DNA from: Novipirellula aureliae
GTDB lineage: Bacteria; Planctomycetota; Planctomycetia; Pirellulales; Pirellulaceae
Length of the DNA stretch: 64,000 nt
NCBI RefSeq assembly: GCF_007860185.1
Contig: NZ_SJPY01000001.1
Span: 333,132 to 397,131 of the forward strand
Reading direction: 5' to 3'
Numbering within the stretch: position 1 is the first letter of the stretch; the number at the start of each line of letters is the position of its first letter. Of the stretch, positions 25,952 to 35,620 are shown piece by piece. Under the pieces are notes generated by a model. That model saw only the letters and a list, made by a program, of their open reading frames with translations, searched no databases and had not been told where the DNA came from. Made by a program: the position numbers and the translations under genes.

Positions 25952-26562
25952 GTGAAACTGAACTTCGCGAACGGATGGCCGAACATGGCCGATCGCTATA
26001 TGAGCGTGGCTTGACGGCCGGCAGTTCCGGCAACATCAGCGTCCGATTGCCCGATGGCATCTTGGTAACGCCAACCAATTGCTGTTTGGGTAGACTCGAT
26101 CCCGATGAAATCTCGAGGTTGGACTCGGTCGGAAATCTGCTCTCGGGCAAACGACCCTCGAAAGAGTCGTTTTTGCATTTGGCGTATTACAACGCGCGTT
26201 CAAAGGAACAAGCCGTCGTCCATTTGCATTCGACATGGTCGGTTGCTGTCAGTTGTTTGGCAGACATCGATCCTGAGAACGTCATCCCTCCAATCACGGC
26301 TTACTTTGTAATGCGAGTGGGAAAACTACCACTCGTTCCATTCTTTCCACCTGGTGATGAGCAATTGGCTGAAGCCGTCGCATCGGTAGCCAAGTCATCG
26401 CGAGGTGCGTTGTTGGCTAACCACGGCCCCGTCATTGGGGCAACCGACTTGGATCAAGCCGTGTATGCAATCGAAGAACTAGAGGAAACAGCCAAGTTGT
26501 TCTTAATGCTTCGCGGTTTACCGACTCGATACCTTACCGACGAACAGGCTGGGAAACTGTAG
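25948..26562 (+). CDS. Class II aldolase/OtnC-like 3-oxo-tetronate 4-phosphate decarboxylase
   Basis: A 204-residue class II aldolase/adducin-fold enzyme: TAGSSGNISVRLPDG substrate loop, KPSKESFLH-like proton-donor region (RPSKESFLHLAYY), zinc histidines in VVHLHSTWSVAVS, and LLANHGPVIGATDL. OtnC enzymes decarboxylate 3-oxo-tetronate 4-phosphate to dihydroxyacetone phosphate. The ATG overlaps the kinase stop by 4 bp. It is the last gene of the operon. A 23-bp stretch of its coding sequence (26267-26289) is found again at 39922-39944 behind nifV. Confidence 0.85.
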   Translation: MSETELRERMAEHGRSLYERGLTAGSSGNISVRLPDGILVTPTNCCLGRLDPDEISRLDSVGNLLSGKRPSKESFLHLAYYNARSKEQAVVHLHSTWSVAVSCLADIDPENVIPPITAYFVMRVGKLPLVPFFPPGDEQLAEAVASVAKSSRGALLANHGPVIGATDLDQAVYAIEELEETAKLFLMLRGLPTRYLTDEQAGKL

Positions 26563-26714
26563 AGTCTCTTGATTCTCACTCAGGCCGCCCAACGGATGGA
26601 TCGAACCGATTACGAATCGGCGTCAACATCATCAACGCGTAAGAATCCGTTATTGATTGTCAAGACTCGCCCAGCAATCTGTGCGACGAGGACTTGATTG
26701 ACCCTTGCCGTTTC

Positions 26715-27500
26715 CTATTTCGCCGAAACAAACCCGTACGCCTCGAATACTTTCGTGGCATCGTCCGATTCTAGATACTCGTAAAACTCTCTCGCCGATG
26801 GATTCATAGCCACACGTTTTAGCAGTAGCAAAGGATAGACGATGGCTTCGTGCGATTGAGGATCAAATTCGTAAACCACTTCGACGTCGGTAGCACCTAT
26901 TACGTCGCTTGCATAGACAATCCCTGCTTCCGCTTCGCCTCGCTGCACATAAGTCAGTGTCACTCGTGCATCGCTGCCGCGTGCGAATTTGTTTTCGTGT
27001 GTTAGCTGTTCGTACATCCCAAGCTTTAGCAAAGCCTGTTCCGCGTACATTCCGACGGGCACATTTTCCCCGGCGATTGCAACTCGGTGAATGTTGTTCG
27101 CCATCAAATCGCTCGGTTGTTTGACGTTTGCTGGGTTTCCTTTGCGCACTATCAACACGATACGATTGGTCAGTAGATTGGTGCTCTCTTCGACAGGCTC
27201 GGATTGAACAATTGCATCGGCCCATTGCTGATTCGCTGAAACAAAAACATCCACCGGAGCCCCCGTGACAATTTGGCGAGCAAGATTATTGGACGGCCCG
27301 CTACTAATGACGACGCCGACTCCCGTTCGCAGTTCAAATTGGTACGCGATCTGTTTGATCGCCTCGTTCGTACTTGCGGCCACTAGCACCATGATCTCGT
27401 TGCCTTCGGACCGGTTCGTTTCCGCTAGGTCACACCCAAGAGCGAGTAGACAGAAAATCGCAACCATCGCACCCGCAAAACATCGTTTCACTGCTGTCAT
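26715..27500 (-). CDS. modA: Molybdate ABC transporter substrate-binding lipoprotein
   Basis: A 261-residue type II periplasmic binding protein. The lipobox LLALGC puts the lipidated cysteine at about residue 23. Typical ModA segments follow: VLVAASTNEAIKQIA, GVGVVISSGPSNNLARQI (oxyanion-binding serine), GAPVDVFVSANQQWAD, and a C-terminal EFYEYLESDDA block. No modB or modC is near, so the permease must be encoded elsewhere or the gene was carried alone. It sits divergent from nifA, fitting molybdenum supply for nitrogenase. Tungstate or another oxyanion cannot be excluded. Confidence 0.83.
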   Translation of the reverse strand: MTAVKRCFAGAMVAIFCLLALGCDLAETNRSEGNEIMVLVAASTNEAIKQIAYQFELRTGVGVVISSGPSNNLARQIVTGAPVDVFVSANQQWADAIVQSEPVEESTNLLTNRIVLIVRKGNPANVKQPSDLMANNIHRVAIAGENVPVGMYAEQALLKLGMYEQLTHENKFARGSDARVTLTYVQRGEAEAGIVYASDVIGATDVEVVYEFDPQSHEAIVYPLLLLKRVAMNPSAREFYEYLESDDATKVFEAYGFVSAK

Positions 27501-27799
27501 CGAATCAGATGCTCATCGCTAGGTTGTGTCAGAATGGGACGTCAGAATGGGACGGTGGCAACATGTCTATTTCACCGCTTCAAAGCAAATCAAGTGCCGA
27601 CATCAGCCTCTCGGCACACGACTTGCCACGACAATGAGAGCCTACGCTTTATGAGTGATTTGTATCGCGGGTCAAGTAGATCTAGGCAACTGCGAATTCA
27701 CTGCCGTCGATGCGATTTTGCTCGGTTTTGTTGGGTTTCTCAATTCGACGCGAATGACCGTCCGCGACACTCTGTCAATATTCCTCAGAAACTCTTGCT
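27501..27799. other. Divergent modA-nifA spacer
   Basis: About 300 bp without a supportable gene. It begins with a short direct repeat (GTCAGAATGGGACG at 27528 and 27540). No clear sigma-54 or NtrC-type site was found; the nifA promoter must lie here, within the stretch before 27800. Confidence 0.5.
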
Positions 27800-29413
27800 A
27801 TGGAAGTGCTTACAAATTGCGCAGGTGAAGATTGTCCGATGCACGATGATTTGGCAAGTGCCGTATCATGCGCGGAACTTCGCTATCGACGCGAAGCCGA
27901 ACGCAAAGCCTTGCTCCAAATCGCTCGTTTGCTCTCCGAGCGACCGGGACAAAACCAAACCCTTTTGGAAATCGTCGCTTGTATCGAAGAACATTTAGGG
28001 ATGATACATGTCACGGTGATGATGGTTTCCGTCGATGGGCTGCGTCTCGAACTCGAAGCCACCAAGGAGCCAAGCACGAGAAACCACACAAAATTGGCGT
28101 ATGAACGAGGTGAGGGCGTCATCGGCCGAGTCCAGCAATCCGGTCAAGCTGAAATTGTTAGTCCCATTGGGGACGACCCAAATTTTCGCAATCGGATTCA
28201 CCAACGCACGCCACAACATCTCGACGCACACGCATTCATCTGCGTTCCCATTTCTGTCGAAGGTGAAGCGTTCGGTACGCTATCGGCGGACGTTCTGTCC
28301 CGAGATGAAGATGAGTTGCGAGGCGCAGCAGAGACACTCGGCATCGTCGCTAGCATGATCGCATACGATGTCAACGGCCGGCGAACCCGTCGGCTCGAGC
28401 GTGAAATGTTGGAACTGCAAAATCTAGAGCTGCGAGATTCCCTGGGTGAGCGGTTTCGCCCGGGCAACATGATTGGCAGCTCGAGTCCGATGCGACAGCT
28501 CTACACCCAAATTCAACAGGTTTCGTCAAGCGACACAACGGTATTAATTCGCGGCGAATCGGGAACGGGGAAAGAATTGGTTGCGACCGCGATTCACTGC
28601 ACCAGCAGCCGAGCAAAGAAACCAATCATCAAAGTGAACTGCGCGGCGCTCAACGAAAACCTGCTTGAAAGTGAACTATTCGGACACGAAAAGGGATCCT
28701 TCACGGGAGCTGTCCAGAAGCGAAATGGTCGCATCGAAGAGGCCGAAGGCGGGACATTGTTCCTCGATGAGGTGGGTGAATTTTCGCCGATCATCCAAGT
28801 AAAGCTATTGCGAGTATTACAGGAACGCCAATATGAACGCGTGGGTAGTAGTGTCACGCGCGACGCCAACGTCAGGATTGTCGCGGCAACCAATCGGGAC
28901 TTAGAGGAAGCGGTCCGCGCCGGACGGTTTCGCCAAGATTTGTACTATCGAATCAATGTTTTCCCCATTCATTTGCCGCCACTTCGCAAGCGTCCTGACG
29001 ATATCCTGCTATTGGCCAATCACTTCGTCGCCAAATTTTCCAAGCAAATGGGTCGACCGATCAAACGAATCAGTACACCCGCGATCAATACTTTGATGAT
29101 GTACCATTGGCCCGGCAATGTTCGCGAACTTGAAAACTGCATCGAACACGCCGTGCTACTAGCGCGAGAAGGAGTGATTCACAGTCACAATTTTCCACCC
29201 ACGATCCGAATGCCGGACGATAAGACCACCAGCACAGCGGTATGTTTTTCGTTAAGCACGCGAGTCCGTGCGCTCGAACGCGACATGATCAGTGATGCCC
29301 TAAAGCGATCGGAGGGCAACATGGCCGCCGCGGCTCGAGAGCTAGGGATCAGCTCAAGAATGATTCGGTACAAGGTGCAAAATTTGGGGATCGATTGGAA
29401 CTCAGAGGCATAA
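27800..29413 (+). CDS. nifA: NifA-type sigma-54 activator of nitrogen fixation
   Basis: A 537-residue enhancer-binding protein: N-terminal GAF domain (about 45-195), AAA+ domain (about 230-465) with Walker A GESGTGKE, sigma-54 contact loop GSFTGA (the usual GAFTGA with a serine), Walker B GGTLFLDEVGE and the arginine-finger region, then a Fis-type helix-turn-helix (about 490-535, NMAAAARELGISSRMIRYKV). The linker before the HTH lacks the paired cysteines that make rhizobial NifA directly oxygen-sensitive, and no nifL is present, so redox or nitrogen sensing is probably by the GAF domain or other proteins. It lies directly upstream of nifH. Confidence 0.88.
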   Translation: MEVLTNCAGEDCPMHDDLASAVSCAELRYRREAERKALLQIARLLSERPGQNQTLLEIVACIEEHLGMIHVTVMMVSVDGLRLELEATKEPSTRNHTKLAYERGEGVIGRVQQSGQAEIVSPIGDDPNFRNRIHQRTPQHLDAHAFICVPISVEGEAFGTLSADVLSRDEDELRGAAETLGIVASMIAYDVNGRRTRRLEREMLELQNLELRDSLGERFRPGNMIGSSSPMRQLYTQIQQVSSSDTTVLIRGESGTGKELVATAIHCTSSRAKKPIIKVNCAALNENLLESELFGHEKGSFTGAVQKRNGRIEEAEGGTLFLDEVGEFSPIIQVKLLRVLQERQYERVGSSVTRDANVRIVAATNRDLEEAVRAGRFRQDLYYRINVFPIHLPPLRKRPDDILLLANHFVAKFSKQMGRPIKRISTPAINTLMMYHWPGNVRELENCIEHAVLLAREGVIHSHNFPPTIRMPDDKTTSTAVCFSLSTRVRALERDMISDALKRSEGNMAAAARELGISSRMIRYKVQNLGIDWNSEA

Positions 29414-29483
29414 CGTTGCGGCAAATCCTCCGCTCGATTGCTTAAGTGGCTTCAAAAACAATTTCTAGCAACCAAGCAACAAT

Positions 29484-29513
29484 ATTGTCGCTTCTCTGCT
29501 TTCGGCCGACAAT
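29484..29513. promoter_or_regulatory. ATTGTCG inverted repeat after nifA
   Basis: Arms ATTGTCG and CGACAAT with a 16-bp centre, 70 bp after the nifA stop. It contains TGT and ACA triplets 20 bp apart instead of the canonical NifA TGT-N10-ACA spacing. It may be a weak terminator, or an operator with two-turn spacing upstream of the nifH promoters. No canonical NifA site was found between 29414 and 29896. Confidence 0.35.
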
Positions 29514-29701
29514 TATGTCACTTTGCTTTGGTGGGCTGGTCTTGGGAGCCGTGTCTTCCGCAAACAAGATCAATCGCAAGTTTCTAGCCCTTAGCGTTTT
29601 CACACCACGCAGCAAGGCTACATTCCTGTCGCTTTCTCTCTCTGCTTGCCATCGTAGCATACGGAGCTGACGCCGAGAAAAGCCAAGAATTCCCAACTTC
29701 A

Positions 29702-29717
29702 TTGGCATGGCACTGGC
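29702..29717 (+). promoter_or_regulatory. Candidate sigma-54 promoter P1 for nifH
   Basis: TTGGCATGGCACTGGC has the invariant GG and GC separated by exactly 10 bp and matches the -24 element well (TTGGCA), the -12 element less well (TGGC for TTGC). It would give a leader of about 170 nt before nifH. Confidence 0.5.
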
Positions 29718-29801
29718 GCTCGACGTTTCCTTGAAAAAACACGTCTCTGATGCAATGACTTGCGTTTGCGTAACGATCGATTGGCGTATCCCCAAACACT
29801 T

Positions 29802-29817
29802 TTGGTACGACCTTCGC
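29802..29817 (+). promoter_or_regulatory. Candidate sigma-54 promoter P2 for nifH
   Basis: TTGGTACGACCTTCGC also has GG-N10-GC, with a good -24 element apart from T for C and TCGC for TTGC at -12. It would give a leader of about 70 nt, a more usual length. Only one of P1 and P2 may be real. Confidence 0.45.
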
Positions 29818-29821
29818 TTGA

Positions 29822-30730
<909 letters not shown>

Positions 30731-30745
30731 CAAGGCAGTCTCACT

Positions 30746-30948
30746 CTCGTTAGCCGTTTAGGCGTTAGTCCCGGTTCTCACGACCAACAAACCAGAACCG
30801 TGGCTAGCGGGCTGTCGATTTAATCGTTTAACGATTAGCCGAAGGCGTCAGCTTTTTCATAAGCGGTCGCCTATGGCTTGGCGTTAAACAATCAGTCGAG
30901 TCAAACCGATTAAATCGACAGCCCGCTAGCGCCAAAACGGCTAACAAG
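30746..30948. repeat. Large inverted-repeat structure between nifH and nifD
   Basis: A perfect 24-bp arm pair, 30803-30826 with 30907-30930, is extended by a near-perfect 18-bp outer pair, 30746-30763 with 30931-30948. The inner loop holds a small palindrome TAATCGTTTAACGATTA (30821-30837). In RNA this would fold into a long hairpin right after nifH. In cluster III nif operons this is where nifI1 and nifI2 usually lie; none is here. It could stabilise nifH mRNA and lower read-through to nifDK. Confidence 0.85.
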
Positions 30949-30983
30949 ACATTCATCACTTCAAACTCTAGGGAGCGACCATC

Positions 30984-32636
30984 GTGTCCAGCAAACCGAT
31001 CCATACACCTGACCTTAGCACGCCGAGCGAACCGTTTGCGGTGGAAGCTCTGACGGCCGACCAAATCAAAGGCGAACTGACGCGGCAATACCCAGCCAAA
31101 GTCAAACGCAAACGCGACAAGCAAATCGTCTTGAACGAGAAAACGAAGAACCAAGATGGTAGTCTGACGCTGCCTGTCATCAACGCCAACACGCGAACGT
31201 CGCCCGGCATCATCACCCAGCGTGGGTGTACCTACGCCGGGTGCAAGGGTGTCATCATGGGGCCGACCCGTGACATCATCAATATCACGCACGGCCCGAT
31301 CGGCTGTGGTTTCTACTCGTGGTTGACTCGACGGAATCAAACCAAGCCACCGACCGAAGAGCACGACAACTACATCCCGTATTCGTTCTCAACCGACATG
31401 CAGGATGAAAACATCATCTTCGGTGGCGAAAAGAAACTGAAGGCGGCGATTCAAGAAGCCTATGACATGTTTCACCCTAAAGCGATTGCTGTCTTCGCAA
31501 CCTGTCCGGTCGGACTGATTGGTGACGACGTCCACCAGGCTTGCCGCGAAATGAAGCGAGAATTGGTGGATTGCAATGTCTTCGCCTTTTCATGTGAAGG
31601 TTACAAAGGGGTCAGCCAATCCGCGGGCCATCACATCGCCAACAACGGCGTTTTTCAACACATGGTTGGCAACCAAACCAAAGAGCCAAAGGGCAAGTTC
31701 AAAATCAACCTGTTGGGCGAGTACAACATTGGCGGCGACGCCTTCGTTCTCGAAGAGATGTTTGAAAAGTGTGGCATCACGCTCTTGTCTACCTTCAGCG
31801 GCAACTCGACGGTCGAACAATTCGAAAGATCGCACTGGGCCGAACTTAATTGTGTGATGTGTCACCGCTCGATTAACTATGTCGCGGATATGATCGAGAA
31901 GAAGTACGGAGCACCCTGGATCAAGGTAAACTTCATCGGGGCGAAAGCCACGGCGAAGAGTCTGCGCAAGATCGCTGAGTTCTTTAATGATGCTGATTTG
32001 ACGGAGCGAGTCGAGAACTTTATCACCGCTGAGTACCCGGCTGTACTCAAAGCCCAAGCGGAGGTTCTGCCGCGAACCGAAGGCAAACGAGCGATGTTGT
32101 TTGTCGGCGGTAGTCGAGCCCATTCCTATCAAGAATTGTTTAAGGAAATCGGCATGAAGACGATTGCCGCGGGATACGAGTTCGCTCACCGCGACGACTA
32201 CGAAGGCCGCAAGGTCTTGCCAGACATCAAGGTCGATGCGGATAGTCGTAACATCGAGGAGTTGACGGTCGAACGAGACGAAAAACTGTACCGTGAACCA
32301 AAGACCAACGCGGATCTGGAGTCACTCCAGAAACGAGATTTCTTCGAGAATTACCAAGGGATGATGGCCGACATGGGCGAGAAAGCGATGATCATCGACG
32401 ACGTCAGCCACCACGAAGCGGAGAAGTTGATCGAGATGTGCCAGCCCGACATTTTCTGTGCTGGCATCAAAGAGAAGTACGCCGTTCAAAAACTCGGCGT
32501 GCCGTGCAAACAACTTCACAGCTACGACTACGGCGGACCCTATGCCGGGTTCCAAGGTGCAGTGCGGTTCTACCAGGACATTGATCGCATGGTGAACAGC
32601 AAGGTGAAGGACATGATCAAGGCTCCATGGGAGTGA
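30984..32636 (+). CDS. nifD: Nitrogenase MoFe protein alpha chain
   Basis: A 550-residue subunit carrying FeMo-co. P-cluster cysteines C82 (QRGCTYAG), C108 (GPIGCGFYSW) and C174 (FATCPVGLIGDD), FeMo-co ligands C293 (NCVMCHRSINY) and H512 (CKQLHSYDYGG), and active-site Q212/H216 (VSQSAGHHIAN) are all visible. An extra block of about 50 residues (about 400-460) and the ending IDRMVNSKV...IKAPWE match anaerobe-type (cluster III) NifD. It starts with GTG at 30984 behind TAGGGAG; the basic N-terminal extension is unremarkable. nifK follows after a repeat-filled spacer. Confidence 0.97.
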   Translation: MSSKPIHTPDLSTPSEPFAVEALTADQIKGELTRQYPAKVKRKRDKQIVLNEKTKNQDGSLTLPVINANTRTSPGIITQRGCTYAGCKGVIMGPTRDIINITHGPIGCGFYSWLTRRNQTKPPTEEHDNYIPYSFSTDMQDENIIFGGEKKLKAAIQEAYDMFHPKAIAVFATCPVGLIGDDVHQACREMKRELVDCNVFAFSCEGYKGVSQSAGHHIANNGVFQHMVGNQTKEPKGKFKINLLGEYNIGGDAFVLEEMFEKCGITLLSTFSGNSTVEQFERSHWAELNCVMCHRSINYVADMIEKKYGAPWIKVNFIGAKATAKSLRKIAEFFNDADLTERVENFITAEYPAVLKAQAEVLPRTEGKRAMLFVGGSRAHSYQELFKEIGMKTIAAGYEFAHRDDYEGRKVLPDIKVDADSRNIEELTVERDEKLYREPKTNADLESLQKRDFFENYQGMMADMGEKAMIIDDVSHHEAEKLIEMCQPDIFCAGIKEKYAVQKLGVPCKQLHSYDYGGPYAGFQGAVRFYQDIDRMVNSKVKDMIKAPWE

Positions 32637-32640
32637 ACGC

Positions 32641-32743
32641 ACCGAGTGTAGTGGATCTTGTTAAAGATCCTTTCACCGCACCGAGTGTCGTGGATCTTGT
32701 TAAAGATCCTTTCACGCGGAGGATCTTTAACAAGATCCACTAC
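32641..32743. repeat. Triple palindromic repeat between nifD and nifK
   Basis: A 39-bp unit is directly repeated (32641-32679 and 32680-32718), each holding GTGGATCTTGTTAAAGATCC; a third copy (32721-32743) is inverted. Each is itself a hairpin (GGATCTT/AAGATCC), and copies 2 and 3 can pair with each other. The same element overlaps the stop codon at 18069, so it is a genomic repeat that entered the nif operon rather than a nif-specific element. It begins 5 bp after the nifD stop codon. Confidence 0.9.
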
Positions 32744-32796
32744 CGCCTTGCCGTAGATCGAGACTTTCAAATCATAAAACATAGGAACAAACAAAA

Positions 32797-34188
32797 ATGG
32801 CACTTTTACGACATACCACTGACGACGTCGTCGAACGTCAAGCTCTTACGGTCAACCCTGCAAAAACTTGCCAACCGATCGGAGCGATGTATGCAGCTCT
32901 TGGCATCAACCGTTGTTTGCCCCACAGTCACGGCTCACAAGGCTGTTGCTCGTACCACCGCAGTACGCTAAGCCGTCACTACAAAGAACCGGCAATGGCG
33001 GCAACCAGTTCGTTCACCGAAGGCTCATCGGTCTTCGGAGGTCAAGCGAACTTGTTGCAAGCCCTCAACACTATCTTTTCGGTCTACGACCCCGATGTGG
33101 TTGCGGTCCATACGACTTGCTTGTCCGAAACAATCGGCGACGACATCCCGCAAATCGCCGACGCCGCAGTGGCCAAAGGATTCGTTCCCGAAGGCAAATG
33201 TGTGATCCACTGCAACACGCCAAGCTACGTGGGATCGCATACCACGGGGTTTGCCAACATGACCAAGGCGATGGTCGATTACTTTTCCACTTCGACCAGC
33301 GAAGACAAGATCGCTGATCAAATCAACATCATTCCTGGTTGGGTCGAACCAGCGGACATGGGCGAAATCAAACGACTCGTCAAGATGATGAGCCTCAAGG
33401 GGATAACGTTTCCCGATACGTCCGGTGTTCTCGATGCACCGCTGACTGCCGAATACAACATGTATCCCAAAGGCGGAGCGACGATTGAGCAACTCGAAGC
33501 GACCGGGGATTCTGCGGGCACGATCGCACTCGGTCCGATCTGTTCTGGCCCCGCCGCCGAAGCACTTCAAAACAAATGCCAGGTGCCTCAGAACACGTTG
33601 CCGTTACCGATCGGTCTGCGTGCAACCGACATGTTTATCCAAACGCTCCGCAAATACAACGGCGGCAACGTGCCAGCGGAAATCACGGCCGAACGTGGTC
33701 GGCTGGTCGATTTGGTTTCAGATATGTCGCAGTACTTTTACGGCAAAACGGTTGCTCTTTGGGGCGATCCGGATCAACTGGTTTCTTTGACCCAATTCCT
33801 TGTTGATCTGGACATGCGACCCAAGTACATCATTACGGGGACACCCGGCAAAGCGTTCTTACGTCGGATCGGTGAAGTGTTGGGCGACGGTGTTAAAGAC
33901 GTGATTGTCAAACAGGGGGCACAAGCCGACATGCTCTACATTCATCAACTGATCAAGCGAGAGAGGGTTGATTTGTTGATTGGCAACACTTACGGCAAGT
34001 ACATCAGCCGCGATGAGGACATCCCGTTGATTCGCCACGGATTCCCAATCCTCGATCGTATTGGGCATCAGTATTTCCCCACGGCGGGATACCGCGGCGC
34101 GATGCGATTGTGTGAAAAGATTCTCGATGCATTTCTCGATCGTCAAGACCGCGACGCACCCGAAGAGAGTTTTGAGCTGACGATGTAG
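32797..34188 (+). CDS. nifK: Nitrogenase MoFe protein beta chain
   Basis: A 463-residue subunit that shares the P-cluster with NifD. Ligand cysteines are C25 (AKTCQPIGAMYA), C50 or C51 (GSQGCCSYHRS) and C108 (HTTCLSETIGDD). It lacks the roughly 50-residue N-terminal extension of proteobacterial NifK, as expected for the cluster III type. Other landmarks are HCNTPSYVGSHTTGFANM and GFPILDRIGHQYFPTAGYRG. The 160-bp gap to nifD is unusual for two subunits needed in equal amounts. nifE follows closely. Confidence 0.97.
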   Translation: MALLRHTTDDVVERQALTVNPAKTCQPIGAMYAALGINRCLPHSHGSQGCCSYHRSTLSRHYKEPAMAATSSFTEGSSVFGGQANLLQALNTIFSVYDPDVVAVHTTCLSETIGDDIPQIADAAVAKGFVPEGKCVIHCNTPSYVGSHTTGFANMTKAMVDYFSTSTSEDKIADQINIIPGWVEPADMGEIKRLVKMMSLKGITFPDTSGVLDAPLTAEYNMYPKGGATIEQLEATGDSAGTIALGPICSGPAAEALQNKCQVPQNTLPLPIGLRATDMFIQTLRKYNGGNVPAEITAERGRLVDLVSDMSQYFYGKTVALWGDPDQLVSLTQFLVDLDMRPKYIITGTPGKAFLRRIGEVLGDGVKDVIVKQGAQADMLYIHQLIKRERVDLLIGNTYGKYISRDEDIPLIRHGFPILDRIGHQYFPTAGYRGAMRLCEKILDAFLDRQDRDAPEESFELTM

Positions 34189-34225
34189 CTTGTGATGAAT
34201 AAAATTGCGGATGCAAGATAAAACC

Positions 34226-35620
34226 ATGACCACCACCGACATCCTTGAAGGCCGTAAGGCGCATATCCACGAAAAGGGTGCTGTTCCATTCAACATCGCC
34301 TGCGAAAAGCAGAGCGTTGCCGGATCGGTCAGCCAACGTGCCTGCGTCTTCTGTGGATCACGAGTCGTATTGTACCCGATTGCCGATGCGTTGCATGTCA
34401 TCCACGGTCCGATCGGATGTGCAGCGTACACTTGGGACATTCGAGGTGCATGGTCGAGCGGCCCGCAATTGCATCGAATGAGTTTCTCAACCGACTTGCA
34501 GGAGAAGGATGTCATCTATGGCGGTGAGAAGAAGCTGTATCAAGCTCTCGTCGAACTGATCGAACATTATCGCCCCAAAGCTGCGTTCATTTACAGTACT
34601 TGTATCGTCGGTTTGATCGGTGATGACGTCGAAGCCATTTGTCGCCGTATCTCAGCGGAAACCGGCGTCGAAACGATCCCTGTTCATTCCGAAGGATTCA
34701 AAGGATCGAAAAAGGACGGCTATTCGGCGGCCTGCAACGCATTGAATCAACTCGTCGGAACAGGCGACACGAATGGCATAAGTCCTCTGTCGATCAACAT
34801 TCTTGGCGACTTCAACATCGCCGGTGAAACCTGGGTCATTAAAGATTATTACGAAAGAATGGGCGTGGAGGTGGTCGCAACGATAACCGGCGACGGGCGA
34901 GTCGATGACATCCGCCGCTGCCACGGTGCGGCATTGAACGTTGTGCAGTGTTCTGGATCGATGACTCAGCTTGCAACAATGATGAAAGAGAAATACGGCA
35001 TTCCCATCATTCGGGCTTCCTACTTCGGCATCGAAGACATGAGCAAGGCGTTGTACGACGTCGCCGAATATTTGAATGACAAAACGGTCATGAGAAACAC
35101 ACAGAACTTGGTCCGTGATGAAGTCTCGAAACTCGTTCCTCAGCTTCGCAAATACAAGAAAGACTTGAAAGGAAAACGGGCCGCCGTTTACACAGGAGGA
35201 GCGTTCAAGGCTTTGTCGATGATCCGCTCCCTTCGCACTCTGGGCATGAAGACGGTGATCGCCGGGTCACAGACCGGAAACCAACAAGACTACGCACGCC
35301 TGCAAGAACTCAGCGATGAAGGGACGATCATCCTGGACGACACCAACCCGCTTGAGTTGGCAAAGTTCCTCGAAGAAAAGAAGGCGGACTTGCTGATCGG
35401 TGGCGTAAAGGAACGTCCAATCGCTTACAAACTCGGGCTCGGATTTTGTGACCACAACCACGAACGCAAAATCGGTCTGGCTGGTTTCGAGGGGATGTTG
35501 AACTTTGCCAAGGAGGTTCACGGAACCGTGACCAGTCCGGTTTGGAAATTAGCGGCACTCCACCGCAAAGATGTGTGGTCGGCTACAAGCCGCCAACACA
35601 GGCAAGGAGACGAATCATGA
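34226..35620 (+). CDS. nifE: FeMo-co scaffold protein NifE
   Basis: NifE pairs with NifN as the scaffold on which NifB-co is completed to FeMo-co. It resembles NifD but with its own residues: QRACVFCGSRVVLYPIADAL, HGPIGCAAYTWDIRGA, STCIVGLIGDDVEAI, and the conserved VQCSGSM cysteine region. Length is 464 residues from the ATG at 34226; in-frame TTG (34205) and ATG (34211) are alternatives, and no start has a strong ribosome site. The stop overlaps the nifN start. Confidence 0.94.
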   Translation: MTTTDILEGRKAHIHEKGAVPFNIACEKQSVAGSVSQRACVFCGSRVVLYPIADALHVIHGPIGCAAYTWDIRGAWSSGPQLHRMSFSTDLQEKDVIYGGEKKLYQALVELIEHYRPKAAFIYSTCIVGLIGDDVEAICRRISAETGVETIPVHSEGFKGSKKDGYSAACNALNQLVGTGDTNGISPLSINILGDFNIAGETWVIKDYYERMGVEVVATITGDGRVDDIRRCHGAALNVVQCSGSMTQLATMMKEKYGIPIIRASYFGIEDMSKALYDVAEYLNDKTVMRNTQNLVRDEVSKLVPQLRKYKKDLKGKRAAVYTGGAFKALSMIRSLRTLGMKTVIAGSQTGNQQDYARLQELSDEGTIILDDTNPLELAKFLEEKKADLLIGGVKERPIAYKLGLGFCDHNHERKIGLAGFEGMLNFAKEVHGTVTSPVWKLAALHRKDVWSATSRQHRQGDES

